A stretch of DNA of 64,000 nucleotides from Hymenobacter jeollabukensis (GCF_005771675.1 NZ_VAJM01000014.1:124001-188000), one strand, 5' to 3'. Positions 8,063-16,738 are shown, numbered from the stretch's first letter. Notes: generated by a model from the sequence alone, not told the origin. Numbers and translations are program-made.

Positions 8063-8173
8063 GCCGCGCCGCCCGCCGGCCCAACCTGCCGCGCCGTTGC
8101 TGCGTTCAGCCTGAAAAATACCCGCCGGCCGTTCGGGCCGCGGCGCATCCTTCATTCCCAACTCCTTCCCCTC

Positions 8174-8620
8174 ATGGTACACCCGCACACCGTCGTCGGC
8201 GCCTTTGGCACCGTCGAGGCGGCCCAGCGCGCCGCCGACCAGCTCACCCAACACGGCTTCGCCGCCGACAGCGTGGAAGTGACCGACCACGACACCACGA
8301 CCACCGAAAACCCCACCGGGGAATTCCCCGAAAACGACGGGTTTCACCACCTGATCATGGCCATTTTCGGGCCGCCCGCCACGCACTCGGGTCCGCGCTA
8401 CGACGCCCGCCGCCACGGCTTCGTGGCCGTGCACCTCGATACCTACGCCGAGGCCGAGCGAGCCCGCGACCTGCTCGACGCGGCCGGCGCCGTCGACGTG
8501 CACGAAATTGGCATTGGGCACCGCGGCGCCGTGGGCGACAGCGTGCTCGACACCGAATTGCGCCCCCAGCGCAGCCGCATCATCGAGCGCCGCCCGGGCG
8601 AGCCGCTGCGCCCGCTGTAG
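8174..8620 (+). CDS. YflT-like general stress protein
   Basis: 148 residues. The N-terminus VVGAFGTVEAAQRAADQLTQ followed by GFAADSVEV, and the second half (GFVAVHLDTYAEAERARDLL), match the glycine-zipper/general-stress-protein 17M (YflT) pattern of a duplicated ferredoxin-like fold. Such proteins are induced in stress in Bacillus; the biochemical role is unknown. The short acidic linker between the halves (residues 38-60) is variable. A perfect-stem terminator follows. Confidence 0.75.
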   Translation: MVHPHTVVGAFGTVEAAQRAADQLTQHGFAADSVEVTDHDTTTTENPTGEFPENDGFHHLIMAIFGPPATHSGPRYDARRHGFVAVHLDTYAEAERARDLLDAAGAVDVHEIGIGHRGAVGDSVLDTELRPQRSRIIERRPGEPLRPL

Positions 8621-8642
8621 GCCTCGGCTCGAAACCAATTTC

Positions 8643-8680
8643 ATCGGCGCGGGTTTTTAGGAACCCGCGCCGATTTTTTT
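8643..8680 (+). terminator. Rho-independent terminator
   Basis: A perfect 13-bp stem (8643-8655 with 8662-8674) with a 6-nt loop is followed by a run of seven T. This is the clearest intrinsic terminator of the window, closing the YflT-like gene. Confidence 0.9.
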
Positions 8681-8725
8681 GTATCGACCTACGGTCGAGC
8701 TTCGTACTAGCCCGCGTAGCGGCAC

Positions 8726-8733
8726 TACCTTCG
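8726..8733 (+). promoter_or_regulatory. -7-like box TACCTTCG before the PAS sensor gene
   Basis: TACCTTCG lies 74 nt upstream of the ATG at 8808. A 15-bp palindrome TCGACC-TAC-GGTCGA (8684-8698) sits just upstream and could be an operator. Confidence 0.35.
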
Positions 8734-8807
8734 TGCCACGGCGGGCGCTGATGCGCCCGACTGCCGCGCTTCCGCTCGTTATCCTCCGATTCCCTCGCTG
8801 CCCGCTC

Positions 8808-10115
8808 ATGGCCGACCAAGCCCCTTCCATCGATTACCAGCACCTGTTCCGCTCCCTGGCCGATAACTTCCTCGTCATTGCCCCGGACGCCGACGCGACC
8901 ATCCTCGACGACACCGACCGGCACGCGGCCGTGGCCATGAAAAGCCGCGCCGAAGTGGTGGGCAAGCCCTTTTTCGAGGCCTATCCCGCCGCCAGCCAGA
9001 ACGAGGCCGACATCATCCGTGAGTCGCACGAACACGTGCGCCGCCACAAGGAGCCGCACGCCATGCCGCTGATTCGCTACGACTTGGAGCGGCCCGCCGA
9101 GCAGGGCGGCGGCCTGGAAGAGCGGTACTGGCAGGCCACGCACTACCCCGTGCTCGACGCGGCCGGCAATCTGCAGTACATCGTGCAGCGCACCCAGGAC
9201 GTGACCGAGCAGCACCTGGCCGAGCAGCACGCCCAGCGCATGCAGCAGGAGCTGGCCGAAAGCCAGGAGCGCGCCCGCTTCACCCTGGAAGCCCTGCCGG
9301 TGATGGTGTGGACCACCAACCCCGCCGGCGAGGTCGATTACTTCAACCAGCGCTGGCAGCAGTACACCGGCAAGAGCACGGAGCAGCTGCTCGGCCACGC
9401 CTGGACCGAGGACGTGCACCCCGACGACCGGCCGCGGGTCATTGAGAACTGGCGGCAGTCGGTGCAGTCGGGTGAGGAGTCGCAGCAGGAGTACCGCCTG
9501 CGCCGCCACGACGGCACTTACCGCTGGGTGCTGGCCCGCTCCCAGCCCCGCCGCAACGCCGACGGCCGGATTACCATGTGGGTGGGCGGCGCCATCGACA
9601 TTCACAACCAGAAGCAGATGGTGCAGGAGTTGCTCGACGCCAACGAGCAGCAGGCCAGCCTCTCCGACCAGGCTTACCAGGCCTACCAGCTGGCCGAAAG
9701 CCAGCGCGAGACCTTTCACAACCTCTTCATGCAGGCGCCGGCGCTGATCTGCATTCTGCGCGGCGCCGAGCACCGTTTCGATTTCGTCAACCCGCCCTAC
9801 CAGCAGCTGTTTGCGGGCCGTCAGCTGGTGGGCAAAACGGTGGTGGAGGCCCTGCCGGAAGTCATCGAGCAGGGCTTCGTGGATTTGCTCGACCGCGTGT
9901 ACGATACCGGTGAAACGTTCTACGGCAACGAAATCATGATCATGGTGGAGCAGCCCGACGGGCAGGAAGCGCGCCCCATGTACATCAATTTCACCTACCA
10001 GCTGTTTTTCGAAGGCGGGCAGAAAGCCGGCATTGCCGTGTTTGCCTACGACGTGACCAGCCTGGTGCAGGCCCGCAAGGCCCTGGAGCGCCTCAACAAT
10101 CCGTCCGGCAATTAA
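8808..10115 (+). CDS. Triple-PAS sensor protein without kinase domain
   Basis: 435 residues. Three PAS-like units are visible: about 13-135, about 155-280 (the second is classic, from FTLEALPVMVWTTNPAGEVD through the PAC end RITMWVGGAIDIHNQKQM) and about 305-430 (ETFHNLFMQAPALICILRGA to AGIAVFAYDVTSLVQARKAL). Short coiled-coil linkers join them. There is no HisKA/HATPase, GGDEF or other output, although such PAS chains usually head histidine kinases. It may pass its signal by protein contact. The ATG at 8808 is chosen because the upstream in-frame part overlaps the promoter box. The next gene, 25 bp on, may be its partner. Confidence 0.85.
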   Translation: MADQAPSIDYQHLFRSLADNFLVIAPDADATILDDTDRHAAVAMKSRAEVVGKPFFEAYPAASQNEADIIRESHEHVRRHKEPHAMPLIRYDLERPAEQGGGLEERYWQATHYPVLDAAGNLQYIVQRTQDVTEQHLAEQHAQRMQQELAESQERARFTLEALPVMVWTTNPAGEVDYFNQRWQQYTGKSTEQLLGHAWTEDVHPDDRPRVIENWRQSVQSGEESQQEYRLRRHDGTYRWVLARSQPRRNADGRITMWVGGAIDIHNQKQMVQELLDANEQQASLSDQAYQAYQLAESQRETFHNLFMQAPALICILRGAEHRFDFVNPPYQQLFAGRQLVGKTVVEALPEVIEQGFVDLLDRVYDTGETFYGNEIMIMVEQPDGQEARPMYINFTYQLFFEGGQKAGIAVFAYDVTSLVQARKALERLNNPSGN

Positions 10116-10140
10116 TTCTTCGCGGCCTATTTCCTTTTCT

Positions 10141-10500
10141 ATGAACCTCAGCAGCCTGGATTTCCAGCAAGCCAGGATCAAGCAGGTGCTCTTCAAGTCG
10201 CGGCTGCGCTCGGTGCTCTACGGGGTGCGCGAAGCCGACGATGCCCTGTTCTCGCTGCGCGACAACCCGCTGGGCCAGTGGTTCGAGGCGGTGATTCGCC
10301 CGGCCTACGGCTCCCGCCCCGAAGCCTACGAGCTGGAACGGGCCCTGCAGCGCCTGCTCGACACCGGGCAGGACTTGGTGAAGCAGTACCGCCGCGGCCA
10401 GATCGAGGAGGCCCGCGCCGGCCTCGACCGCGTCGACGCCCACGCCGCGCGCATCGAAAACCTGCTGCTGTCCTTGGAGCAGGCCGCCAACGCGGCCTGA
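10141..10500 (+). CDS. Small helical protein, unknown
   Basis: 119 residues, soluble, predicted mainly alpha-helical, rich in Arg, Leu and Glu and without cysteine. It follows the PAS protein by 25 bp in the same direction and so may be co-transcribed. Its last 50 residues (LLDTGQDLVKQYRRGQIEEA and on) look like a long helix or coiled coil. No family is recognised. A histidine-phosphotransfer-like helical bundle is possible, but no convincing phosphorylatable His motif is seen. Confidence 0.65.
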   Translation: MNLSSLDFQQARIKQVLFKSRLRSVLYGVREADDALFSLRDNPLGQWFEAVIRPAYGSRPEAYELERALQRLLDTGQDLVKQYRRGQIEEARAGLDRVDAHAARIENLLLSLEQAANAA

Positions 10501-10559
10501 CGCCCGGACGCAGCCAACTGAAAATCACCGTTTCCGGTGGCCGCTTCGCCGCCGCCGCT

Positions 10560-10567
10560 TATCTTGC
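10560..10567 (+). promoter_or_regulatory. -7-like box TATCTTGC before zinc-ribbon gene
   Basis: TATCTTGC ends 54 nt before the ATG at 10622 and resembles the boxes preceding the glycogen synthase and haem oxygenase genes. Confidence 0.3.
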
Positions 10568-10621
10568 AGCCGACGCGGGACCCGGAGTCCGCGTCGGCTG
10601 TTTGGCGTAAGGCTACTTCGG

Positions 10622-11236
10622 ATGATTGTCTACGGCTACCACTCCTCGCATCTGAGCACCACGGCGGTGCCCGCCCTGGCCTGCCCCGGCTGCGGCGCGC
10701 ACGATGCGCTGCGCCTGAGCGTGTACGGGCGCTACGCCCACCTGCAGTGGCTGCCGCTGCTGCCGCTGGGCAAAACCGGCGGCGTGCAGTGCAGCCAGTG
10801 CCGGCTGGTGCTGCGCCCCAAAGAGCTGCCCCGGGCGCTCAAAGCTGAGTTTCGGGAGCTGCGGGCCCAGACACGCACGCCCCTGCGGCACTGCCTGGGG
10901 CTGCTGCTGGCCAGCGTGGCGGTGCTCGGTAGCTTCGCGGCCGGTACCTGGCACCAGGTGCAGTACCGCAACCGGCTGGCCCACCCCCACATCGGCGACA
11001 TTTACCACATCCGCTCCGAGGCGCCCGGCTACTACACCCTGCTGAAGGTGACGGCCGTGAACGGCAACAGCGTACGCCTCAAGCAGAACAACTACGAAAC
11101 CGACCGCGAAGGCGAAATCGAGCAACTGGACCTGCCCGAAAACTACGACGCCGAGCCCTTCGACCTCACGCAGCTGGATCTGCAGATCATGAAGCAGCAG
11201 CAGCAGCTGGTAGCGGTGGAGCGGCCGGAGGAGTAA
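10622..11236 (+). CDS. Zinc-ribbon single-pass membrane protein
   Basis: 204 residues. Two CxxC pairs (CPGCGAH near residue 21 and CSQCRLVL near 59) form a probable zinc ribbon, with an aromatic/proline-rich stretch between them (LQWLPLLPLGKTGG). One transmembrane helix follows at about 95-117 (CLGLLLASVAVLGSFAAGTW). The C-terminal part (120-204) is a beta-rich domain starting HPHIGDIYHIRSEAPGYYTL. The layout suggests a membrane protein with a cytoplasmic metal-binding head. It resembles uncharacterised Bacteroidota proteins; the function is unknown. Confidence 0.75.
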   Translation: MIVYGYHSSHLSTTAVPALACPGCGAHDALRLSVYGRYAHLQWLPLLPLGKTGGVQCSQCRLVLRPKELPRALKAEFRELRAQTRTPLRHCLGLLLASVAVLGSFAAGTWHQVQYRNRLAHPHIGDIYHIRSEAPGYYTLLKVTAVNGNSVRLKQNNYETDREGEIEQLDLPENYDAEPFDLTQLDLQIMKQQQQLVAVERPEE

Positions 11237-11329
11237 GTTCCACACCAGCCGAAGTATAAGAACCTACGGTCGAGCTAGCCCGACGGCGGCATACGCATCG
11301 GCGCCCCCAACGCGCCCCGCCTGGCGCCG

Positions 11330-11337
11330 TATGTTTG
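11330..11337 (+). promoter_or_regulatory. -7 box TATGTTTG before M28 peptidase
   Basis: TATGTTTG matches TAnnTTTG fully and ends 23 nt before the ATG at 11361. It overlaps an in-frame ATG at 11331, which argues that the upstream ATG is not the translation start. Confidence 0.55.
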
Positions 11338-11360
11338 TGCTTTCCGCGTACTTGCCCCCT

Positions 11361-13022
11361 ATGATGCATTTCCGTTCCTGGCTTGCCCTGGCCAGCCTGT
11401 GCCTGCCGCTGACCGCGGCGGCCCAGTCCCTCGACCTCGATAAATCCGTCGCCGCGGCCCTGAAGAAGGTGAAGGCCGACGACGTGAAGGCCCACATTCA
11501 GTACCTGGCCGACGACAAGCTGCGCGGCCGGCAGCCCGGCACCGAGGGCTACCAGATGGCCGTCGACTACGTGACCAAGCAGCTGCAGTCGTTCGGCGTG
11601 AAGCCGGCCGGCGACGACGGCAGCTACGTGCAGAAGGTGCGCCTGCGCCGCGCTTTCGTGCAGCCCGAGCCGCTGCTGGCCCTCATCGAAGACAAGAAAG
11701 TGCCCACCCCGCTGCGCCCCGGCGAGGACTTCGTGTACTACCCCAACCCCGAGCAGCCCAAGGTATTCCAGGAGACGCCGCTGGTGTTTGCTGGCTACGG
11801 CATCTCAGCGCCCGAGCTGAAGTACGACGACTACCAGGGCCTCGACGTGCAGGGCAAAATCGTGCTGGTGGTGCGCGGGGCGCCCAAGTCGTTCCCTTCG
11901 ACCATTGCCGCCGCCAGCCAGGATCTGCTGATGATTATGCAGAACGCGGCCCGGCACGGCGCGGTCGGGGTGCTGGTGGCCAGCACCAACCCCAAGGGCC
12001 AGCTGCCCAACCTGAAGCGCGGCGCGTACAGCGTGCTCGACGCCAAGGGCAAAGTGGCCGCTTCGCGCAGCTACGTGCCGGGTGTGGGGCTGCGCCTGGT
12101 GGGCGCCACCACGGCCGCCACGCTACAGCGCCTGTTCGCCTCGGCCCAGGCCGATACGGGCAAGGTGCTCAGCACCCTGCGCGGGGGCAAGCCGGCGTCG
12201 CTGCCGCTGCGCACCGTGGCGCGGGTGGATTTTGGCAACACCTACAAGGACATCGAGTCTTACAACGTGGTGGGCCAGCTGCCGGGCTCCGACAAGGTGC
12301 TCAGCAAGGAGTACGTGGTGCATTCGGCTCACCTCGACCACCTCGGCGTGGCCGCGGCCGTGAAGGGCGACTCCATCTACAACGGCGCCCACGACAACGC
12401 CTCGGGCGTGGCCTCGGTGCTGGAAATTGCCCGGCTGTACTCCCAGCTCAAGGACAAGCAGCGGCCCAAGCGCTCCGTGCTCTTCGTGCTGCAAACCGGC
12501 GAGGAGCTGGGCCTGCTCGGCTCGGCCTACTTCGCGGCCAATCCCACCGTGCCCAAGAGCAAGATTGTGGCCGACGTGAACACCGACATGCCCACCATCA
12601 TTGCCCCGCTGCTCTCGGTGGTGCCGCTGGGCGCGCAGCATTCCTCTTTGATGGAGCCAGTGCAGCGCGCCGCCAAGTACCTCGATCTGAGCGTCGAAAA
12701 TGACCCGGAGCCGGAGCAGAACCGCTTTATCCGCTCGGATCAGTACAGCTTCGTGATGCAGGGCATTCCGGCCCTGCACATCAAGTACGGCAACAAAACC
12801 GCCGACGGGAAGAACAACCTCAGCGAGCTGGTGCAGAAGTGGCGGGCCGACACCTACCACAAGCCCCAGGACGACATCAACGGCCTCTTCGACTTCGACG
12901 CGGGCGTGAAGTACGTGCAGCTGAACTTCCTCATCGGCTACCAGGTGGCCAACGACCCGCAGCGCCCCACCTGGAACAAGGGGGACTTTTTCGGCGGCCG
13001 TTTCGGCGGCGCGCGGCGCTAA
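11361..13022 (+). CDS. Exported M28 family metallopeptidase with PA domain
   Basis: 553 residues from the ATG at 11361, which directly gives a signal peptide (MHFRSWLALASLCLPLTAAAQS). The first third carries a protease-associated (PA) insert (FAGYGISAPELKYDDYQGLD, then a KIVLVVRGAP strand). The co-catalytic zinc site of M28 peptidases is visible as HSAHLDHLG, AHDNASGVASVLEIAR, GEELGLLGSAYF and NTDM, with the last His in TYHKPQDD. Such enzymes are secreted aminopeptidases that remove N-terminal residues from peptides. It is a stand-alone gene closed by a perfect bidirectional hairpin. It is more likely periplasmic or extracellular than membrane-bound. Confidence 0.9.
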   Translation: MMHFRSWLALASLCLPLTAAAQSLDLDKSVAAALKKVKADDVKAHIQYLADDKLRGRQPGTEGYQMAVDYVTKQLQSFGVKPAGDDGSYVQKVRLRRAFVQPEPLLALIEDKKVPTPLRPGEDFVYYPNPEQPKVFQETPLVFAGYGISAPELKYDDYQGLDVQGKIVLVVRGAPKSFPSTIAAASQDLLMIMQNAARHGAVGVLVASTNPKGQLPNLKRGAYSVLDAKGKVAASRSYVPGVGLRLVGATTAATLQRLFASAQADTGKVLSTLRGGKPASLPLRTVARVDFGNTYKDIESYNVVGQLPGSDKVLSKEYVVHSAHLDHLGVAAAVKGDSIYNGAHDNASGVASVLEIARLYSQLKDKQRPKRSVLFVLQTGEELGLLGSAYFAANPTVPKSKIVADVNTDMPTIIAPLLSVVPLGAQHSSLMEPVQRAAKYLDLSVENDPEPEQNRFIRSDQYSFVMQGIPALHIKYGNKTADGKNNLSELVQKWRADTYHKPQDDINGLFDFDAGVKYVQLNFLIGYQVANDPQRPTWNKGDFFGGRFGGARR

Positions 13023-13053
13023 TATCGCCCCTAGCCTCACGATGCTGCCATCA

Positions 13054-13092
13054 ACAAACGGGCCGCTGGTACAACACCAGCGGCCCGTTTGT
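13054..13092. terminator. Perfect bidirectional terminator hairpin
   Basis: The 17-nt arms at 13054-13070 and 13076-13092 are exact reverse complements around a 5-nt loop. The hairpin lies between the convergent M28 and MarR genes, and the AAAC/GTTT ends provide short U-rich tails in both directions. Confidence 0.85.
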
Positions 13093-13093
13093 A

Positions 13094-13831
13094 TTAACGC
13101 CCAGCCTCGGAATCAGGCGCGGCCGGCGGACCACCGAAGCCTGCCGGGCGCCACTCCGGCGACACGTGCGGGAAGTGCTTCTGGCGCATTTCCTCCAGGC
13201 TGGCGGGGCGGGCGGCGGCGAAGACGGGGAAGTGAAACGCGTCGAGCTTGGTGAGCAGGTAGGCCAGCTGCTCCTGCTCGGCGGGGCTGAGGTTGCCGGC
13301 GGCCATGGCGGCCACCTGGCTCATGCTGGCAAACACCTCAAACAGCACCCGCTGCCCTTGGGCCGTCAAGCTCAGCAGCTTGCTACGGCGGTCGGTGGCG
13401 TGGGGCGCCTCCTGCACCAGCCCGGCGGCCAGCAGGCGGCGGATGATTTCCGAGCCGGTAGGCTTTTCGTGAATGTTGCGGGTGATTAACTCGCTTTTGC
13501 TCAACGGCCCCCGGCCGTACACCGTGGCCAGGTAGGTAAAGTCGTCGTAGCTGATGAGTGGAGTATTCAGCAGCGCCAGGCGCGAGTAGGTGCGCAGGTA
13601 GCGGTACATAAAGGTGACGAACTTCCCGATAACCGAGGCTGCCGTTTCCATCGGGTGACTGGGCTCCCGTTCCACCGTTTGGCGCGGCGGCGCGGCGGCC
13701 GCCCCGGTGCGGGCCTGCAGCCAGCGGCTGAAATCGGTCAGTTCGGCGGCGGGGTCGTTGCCGGCCGCGCCCGACTCGCGGTGAAACTCTTCAGCCAGGG
13801 CCACCAGCTGCTTGACAAGGCTGTAATCCAT
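13094..13831 (-). CDS. MarR family transcriptional regulator
   Basis: 245 residues, longer than the usual 140-170. A winged-helix MarR core spans about 75-200: DDFTYLATVYGRGPLSKSEL, then the recognition helix IHEKPTGSEIIRRLLAAGLV and the wing DRRSKLLSLTAQG. Residues 1-70 are an extra N-terminal region, and the last 45 are a proline-rich tail with a KHFPHVSPEW segment. It is divergent from the TonB receptor gene, and a 10-bp inverted repeat lies in the shared 145-bp region, so control of itself and of the receptor cluster is likely. The ligand is unknown. Confidence 0.85.
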   Translation of the reverse strand: MDYSLVKQLVALAEEFHRESGAAGNDPAAELTDFSRWLQARTGAAAAPPRQTVEREPSHPMETAASVIGKFVTFMYRYLRTYSRLALLNTPLISYDDFTYLATVYGRGPLSKSELITRNIHEKPTGSEIIRRLLAAGLVQEAPHATDRRSKLLSLTAQGQRVLFEVFASMSQVAAMAAGNLSPAEQEQLAYLLTKLDAFHFPVFAAARPASLEEMRQKHFPHVSPEWRPAGFGGPPAAPDSEAGR

Positions 13832-13920
13832 ACAAAAGCACTGCGGGCTCCAGCAATTAAAACCGGCTGCGTCGCTGACTAAAGGTACAAAAACATTTAA
13901 AACAAATGATTCAATAGAAC

Positions 13921-13969
13921 GTTTTTAGACCAAATCAGCTAACATTGCGGCCGGATAACGTCTAAAAAC
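13921..13969. promoter_or_regulatory. Candidate MarR operator: inverted repeat GTTTTTAGAC...GTCTAAAAAC
   Basis: GTTTTTAGAC (13921-13930) and GTCTAAAAAC (13960-13969) are perfect inverted copies whose centres are 39 bp apart, about four helical turns. The right copy ends 7 nt before the receptor ATG. The position between a regulator and its divergent neighbour supports an operator, perhaps bound as two half-sites with looping. Confidence 0.55.
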
Positions 13970-13976
13970 ATTCCAG

Positions 13977-16442
13977 ATGCGCCAGTTTCTACCCCACCTG
14001 CGGCCCACCAGCCTGGTCGCCGCGGCGCTGCTGAGCAGCACCGCCACGCTGGCCCAAACCACCGGCATCATCACCGGCACCGTGCGCGACCGGCGCACCC
14101 AGGAGCTGCTGCCGGGCGTGACGGTGGGGCTGGAAGGGGCCAACGTGGGTACGGTGACCGACGAGCAGGGCCGCTACCGGCTCACGGGTGTGCCGACGGG
14201 CAGCTACAACCTGCGTGCCTCCTTCGTGGGCTACGACGCGCTGCTGCGGGCCAACGTGGTGGTGACCAGCGGCAACGCCAACACCCTAAACCTGGAGCTG
14301 AGCCCGGCGGCCCAGCAGCTGGGCGAGGTGCAGGTGGTGGCCAACCGCGCCATCCGGGTGGCCACGGCCGAAACGCCCTTGTCGGTGCAGCGGCTGAGCG
14401 TGGAGGAAATCCGCTCCAACCCCGGCGGCAACTTCGACATCTCCAAGGTGGTGCAGAGCCTGCCGGGCGTGGGCGGGGGCGGCACCGGCGGCACGGCCGG
14501 CTTCCGCAACGACATCATCATTCGGGGCGGGGCGCCCAACGAAAACGTGTTTTACCTCGACGGCATCGAGGTGCCCGTCATCAACCACTTCCAGACTCAG
14601 GGCTCGGCCGGCGGGCCCACCGGCATCCTGAACGTGTCGTTTATCGAGGACGTGACCCTGAGCACCTCGGCCTTCGAGGCGCGCTACGACAACGTGCTGT
14701 CGTCGGTGTTTCAGTTTCGGCAGCGCGACGGCAACCCCGACCGCCTGCAGGGCAACGTGCGCCTGAGCGGCACCGAAGTGGCCGGCACGCTGGAAGGCCC
14801 GCTGGCCCCGAAAACGACGTTTCTGGCCTCAGCGCGGCGCTCCTACCTGCAGTACTTGTTCCGGCTGATTGACATTCCGATCCGGCCCAACTACTGGGAC
14901 TTCCAGTTCAAGACTACCACCAAGCTCTCCGACAAAACCACCCTGACCACGCTGGGCATCGGGGCCATCGACAAGTTCCGGCTGGCCGTACCGCGCAATT
15001 CCTCGCCCGACAAAGAGTACGTGCTGCGCTCCAATCCCAGCATCGACCAGTGGAACTACACGGTGGGCGCCTCCCTGCGCCGGCTTATCGACAAGGGCTA
15101 CGTGAACCTGGCCCTGAGCCGCACCCAGCTCCACAACCGCCTCGACCAGTTTCAGGACGGGCAGACGGGCGACGAAGCTAAGCGCGTGCTGCTGACCCGC
15201 TCGGGCGAGGCCGAAAACAAGCTGCGCCTCGACGTGAACAAGGCAGTGGGCAAGTGGCAGTGGGCCTACGGCGGCTCGGCGCAGTTCATCGAGTACGACA
15301 GCCGCTACTTCGCCCGCCTGCGCCGCGAAGTGCGCGACGCCAGCGGCAACGTGGTGTCGCCCAACGTGGACGTGCGCTTTCAGACCGACCTGAACTTCCT
15401 GCGCTACGGCCTGTTCGGGCAAGTCACGCGCACCCTGCTGCCCGACGACCGGCTGACCCTCTCGGCCGGCCTGCGCGCCGACGGCAACACCTTCACCGCC
15501 GACGGCAACAACCTGCTGCGCACCCTTTCGCCGCGCCTCTCGGCCTCCTTCGCCCTGGCCGATAAGTGGAACCTGAACGCCTCGGTGGGCCGCTACTACA
15601 AGATTCCGCCCAGCACCATCCTGGGCTTCCGCGACGAGGCCGGCAACCCGGTGAACAAGCCCAGCCGCTACATCCGCGCCGACCATTACGTGGCGGGCCT
15701 GGAGTGGCTGCCCGGCCCGGCCACGCGCGTCACGCTGGAGGGCTTCTACAAGCGCTACGCCCACTACCCCGTGTCGGTGCGCGACGGCATTTCCCTGGCC
15801 AACCTCGGCGGCGACTTCGCGGCCCTGGGCAACGAGGCGGTGAGCAGCACCGGCCGGGGCCGCACGTTCGGGGCGGAGCTGTTTTTCCAGCAGAAGCTCA
15901 CCAAGCGGGTGTTTGCCGTGACCTCGCTGACGGCTTTCCGCTCGGAGTTCAGCGGCCTCAGCGGGCAGTACGTGCCCTCGGCCTGGGATTCGCGCCTGCT
16001 GGCCTCGGCCCTGCTGGGCTACAAGTTCGGGCGCGGCTGGGAAGCGGGCCTGAAGTACCGCTACGCCGGCGGCTCGCCCTACACGCCCTTCGACGAGGCC
16101 GTGTCGCGGGCCAGCTACCTGGCCGTGGGCCGCGGCGTGCTCGACTACTCCCGCCTGAACACCCTGCGCCTGGGCAGCTTCCAGCAGCTCGACTTCCGCC
16201 TCGACAAGAAAATCAACTGGCGCCGCACCACGCTGGACCTCTTCATCGATCTGCAGAACGCGCTGGCCCTCGTCAACCCCAGCCAGCCCAGCTACACCTT
16301 CCAGCGCCTCGCGGACAACTCCGACTTTGCCAGTACTGACGGCCAGCCGGTGCGACCCGACGGCTCGAACGCCGTGCCCATCCTGCTGACGGACGACGAC
16401 GCGCTGACCACGCCCACCATCGGCTTCATCTTCGAATTCTGA
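13977..16442 (+). CDS. TonB-dependent outer-membrane receptor
   Basis: 821 residues. After a signal peptide (to about residue 26) comes a CarboxypepD_reg-like domain (ITGTVRDRRTQELLPGVTVG ... YRLTGVPTGSYNLRASFVGY), then a plug domain (residues 118-235, with IIIRGGAPNENVFYLDGIEV) and a C-terminal 22-strand-type barrel ending in a terminal Phe (TIGFIFEF). This is a FecA/CirA-like receptor without a SusC signature, so the substrate may be a metallophore, cobalamin-like compound or small organic ligand rather than a glycan. No SusD follows. The next gene starts 11 bp after the stop, which suggests that receptor and acyl-carrier-like protein share a transcript. Confidence 0.9.
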   Translation: MRQFLPHLRPTSLVAAALLSSTATLAQTTGIITGTVRDRRTQELLPGVTVGLEGANVGTVTDEQGRYRLTGVPTGSYNLRASFVGYDALLRANVVVTSGNANTLNLELSPAAQQLGEVQVVANRAIRVATAETPLSVQRLSVEEIRSNPGGNFDISKVVQSLPGVGGGGTGGTAGFRNDIIIRGGAPNENVFYLDGIEVPVINHFQTQGSAGGPTGILNVSFIEDVTLSTSAFEARYDNVLSSVFQFRQRDGNPDRLQGNVRLSGTEVAGTLEGPLAPKTTFLASARRSYLQYLFRLIDIPIRPNYWDFQFKTTTKLSDKTTLTTLGIGAIDKFRLAVPRNSSPDKEYVLRSNPSIDQWNYTVGASLRRLIDKGYVNLALSRTQLHNRLDQFQDGQTGDEAKRVLLTRSGEAENKLRLDVNKAVGKWQWAYGGSAQFIEYDSRYFARLRREVRDASGNVVSPNVDVRFQTDLNFLRYGLFGQVTRTLLPDDRLTLSAGLRADGNTFTADGNNLLRTLSPRLSASFALADKWNLNASVGRYYKIPPSTILGFRDEAGNPVNKPSRYIRADHYVAGLEWLPGPATRVTLEGFYKRYAHYPVSVRDGISLANLGGDFAALGNEAVSSTGRGRTFGAELFFQQKLTKRVFAVTSLTAFRSEFSGLSGQYVPSAWDSRLLASALLGYKFGRGWEAGLKYRYAGGSPYTPFDEAVSRASYLAVGRGVLDYSRLNTLRLGSFQQLDFRLDKKINWRRTTLDLFIDLQNALALVNPSQPSYTFQRLADNSDFASTDGQPVRPDGSNAVPILLTDDDALTTPTIGFIFEF

Positions 16443-16453
16443 GCCCGCGCCTG

Positions 16454-16738
16454 ATGTCAAGCACTGGGTCCGCCGTCATCGAGCACACGCTCGGCCAGCT
16501 GCTGTACCGCGACCATTGGACGCCGACGCCCGTGGCACCGCTGTCGGCCACGTTTCGGGCCCTGGGCATGAGCGAGCTGGACCTGCACCTGCTGCTGTTC
16601 GAGCTGCAGATGAGCCACGGCGCGGTATACCCCATCGAATGCCTCGGCCTCGACGACGCGCTGCATTGCCTGGTGGTGCTGACGGTCATTCTGCTGCCAG
16701 TTGCCACGGCCCAGCCCCCCGATCAGCCCTGCCCCTGA
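16454..16738 (+). CDS. Acyl-carrier-protein-like protein lacking the modified serine
   Basis: 94 residues. Residues 8-75 can be aligned by eye with acyl carrier proteins: an N-terminal helix (VIEHTLGQLL), a loop, then the block LGMSELDLHLLLFELQ, which corresponds to the ACP motif LGADSLDTVELVMALE, and a further helix (LDDALHCLVVL). At the position of the phosphopantetheinylated Ser there is Glu41, preceded by Ser40, so normal modification is doubtful. It starts 11 bp after the TonB receptor and precedes an AMP-forming ligase by 312 bp. It could be a degenerate carrier, a scaffold or unrelated; the similarity is weak and judged by eye. The stop is preceded by a Pro-rich tail. Confidence 0.6.
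   Translation: MSSTGSAVIEHTLGQLLYRDHWTPTPVAPLSATFRALGMSELDLHLLLFELQMSHGAVYPIECLGLDDALHCLVVLTVILLPVATAQPPDQPCP

Noticed and set aside
11331-11360. Earlier start for the M28 peptidase (ATG at 11331)
   Set aside because: That ATG is inside the -7 box TATGTTTG, and the downstream ATG gives a clean signal peptide.
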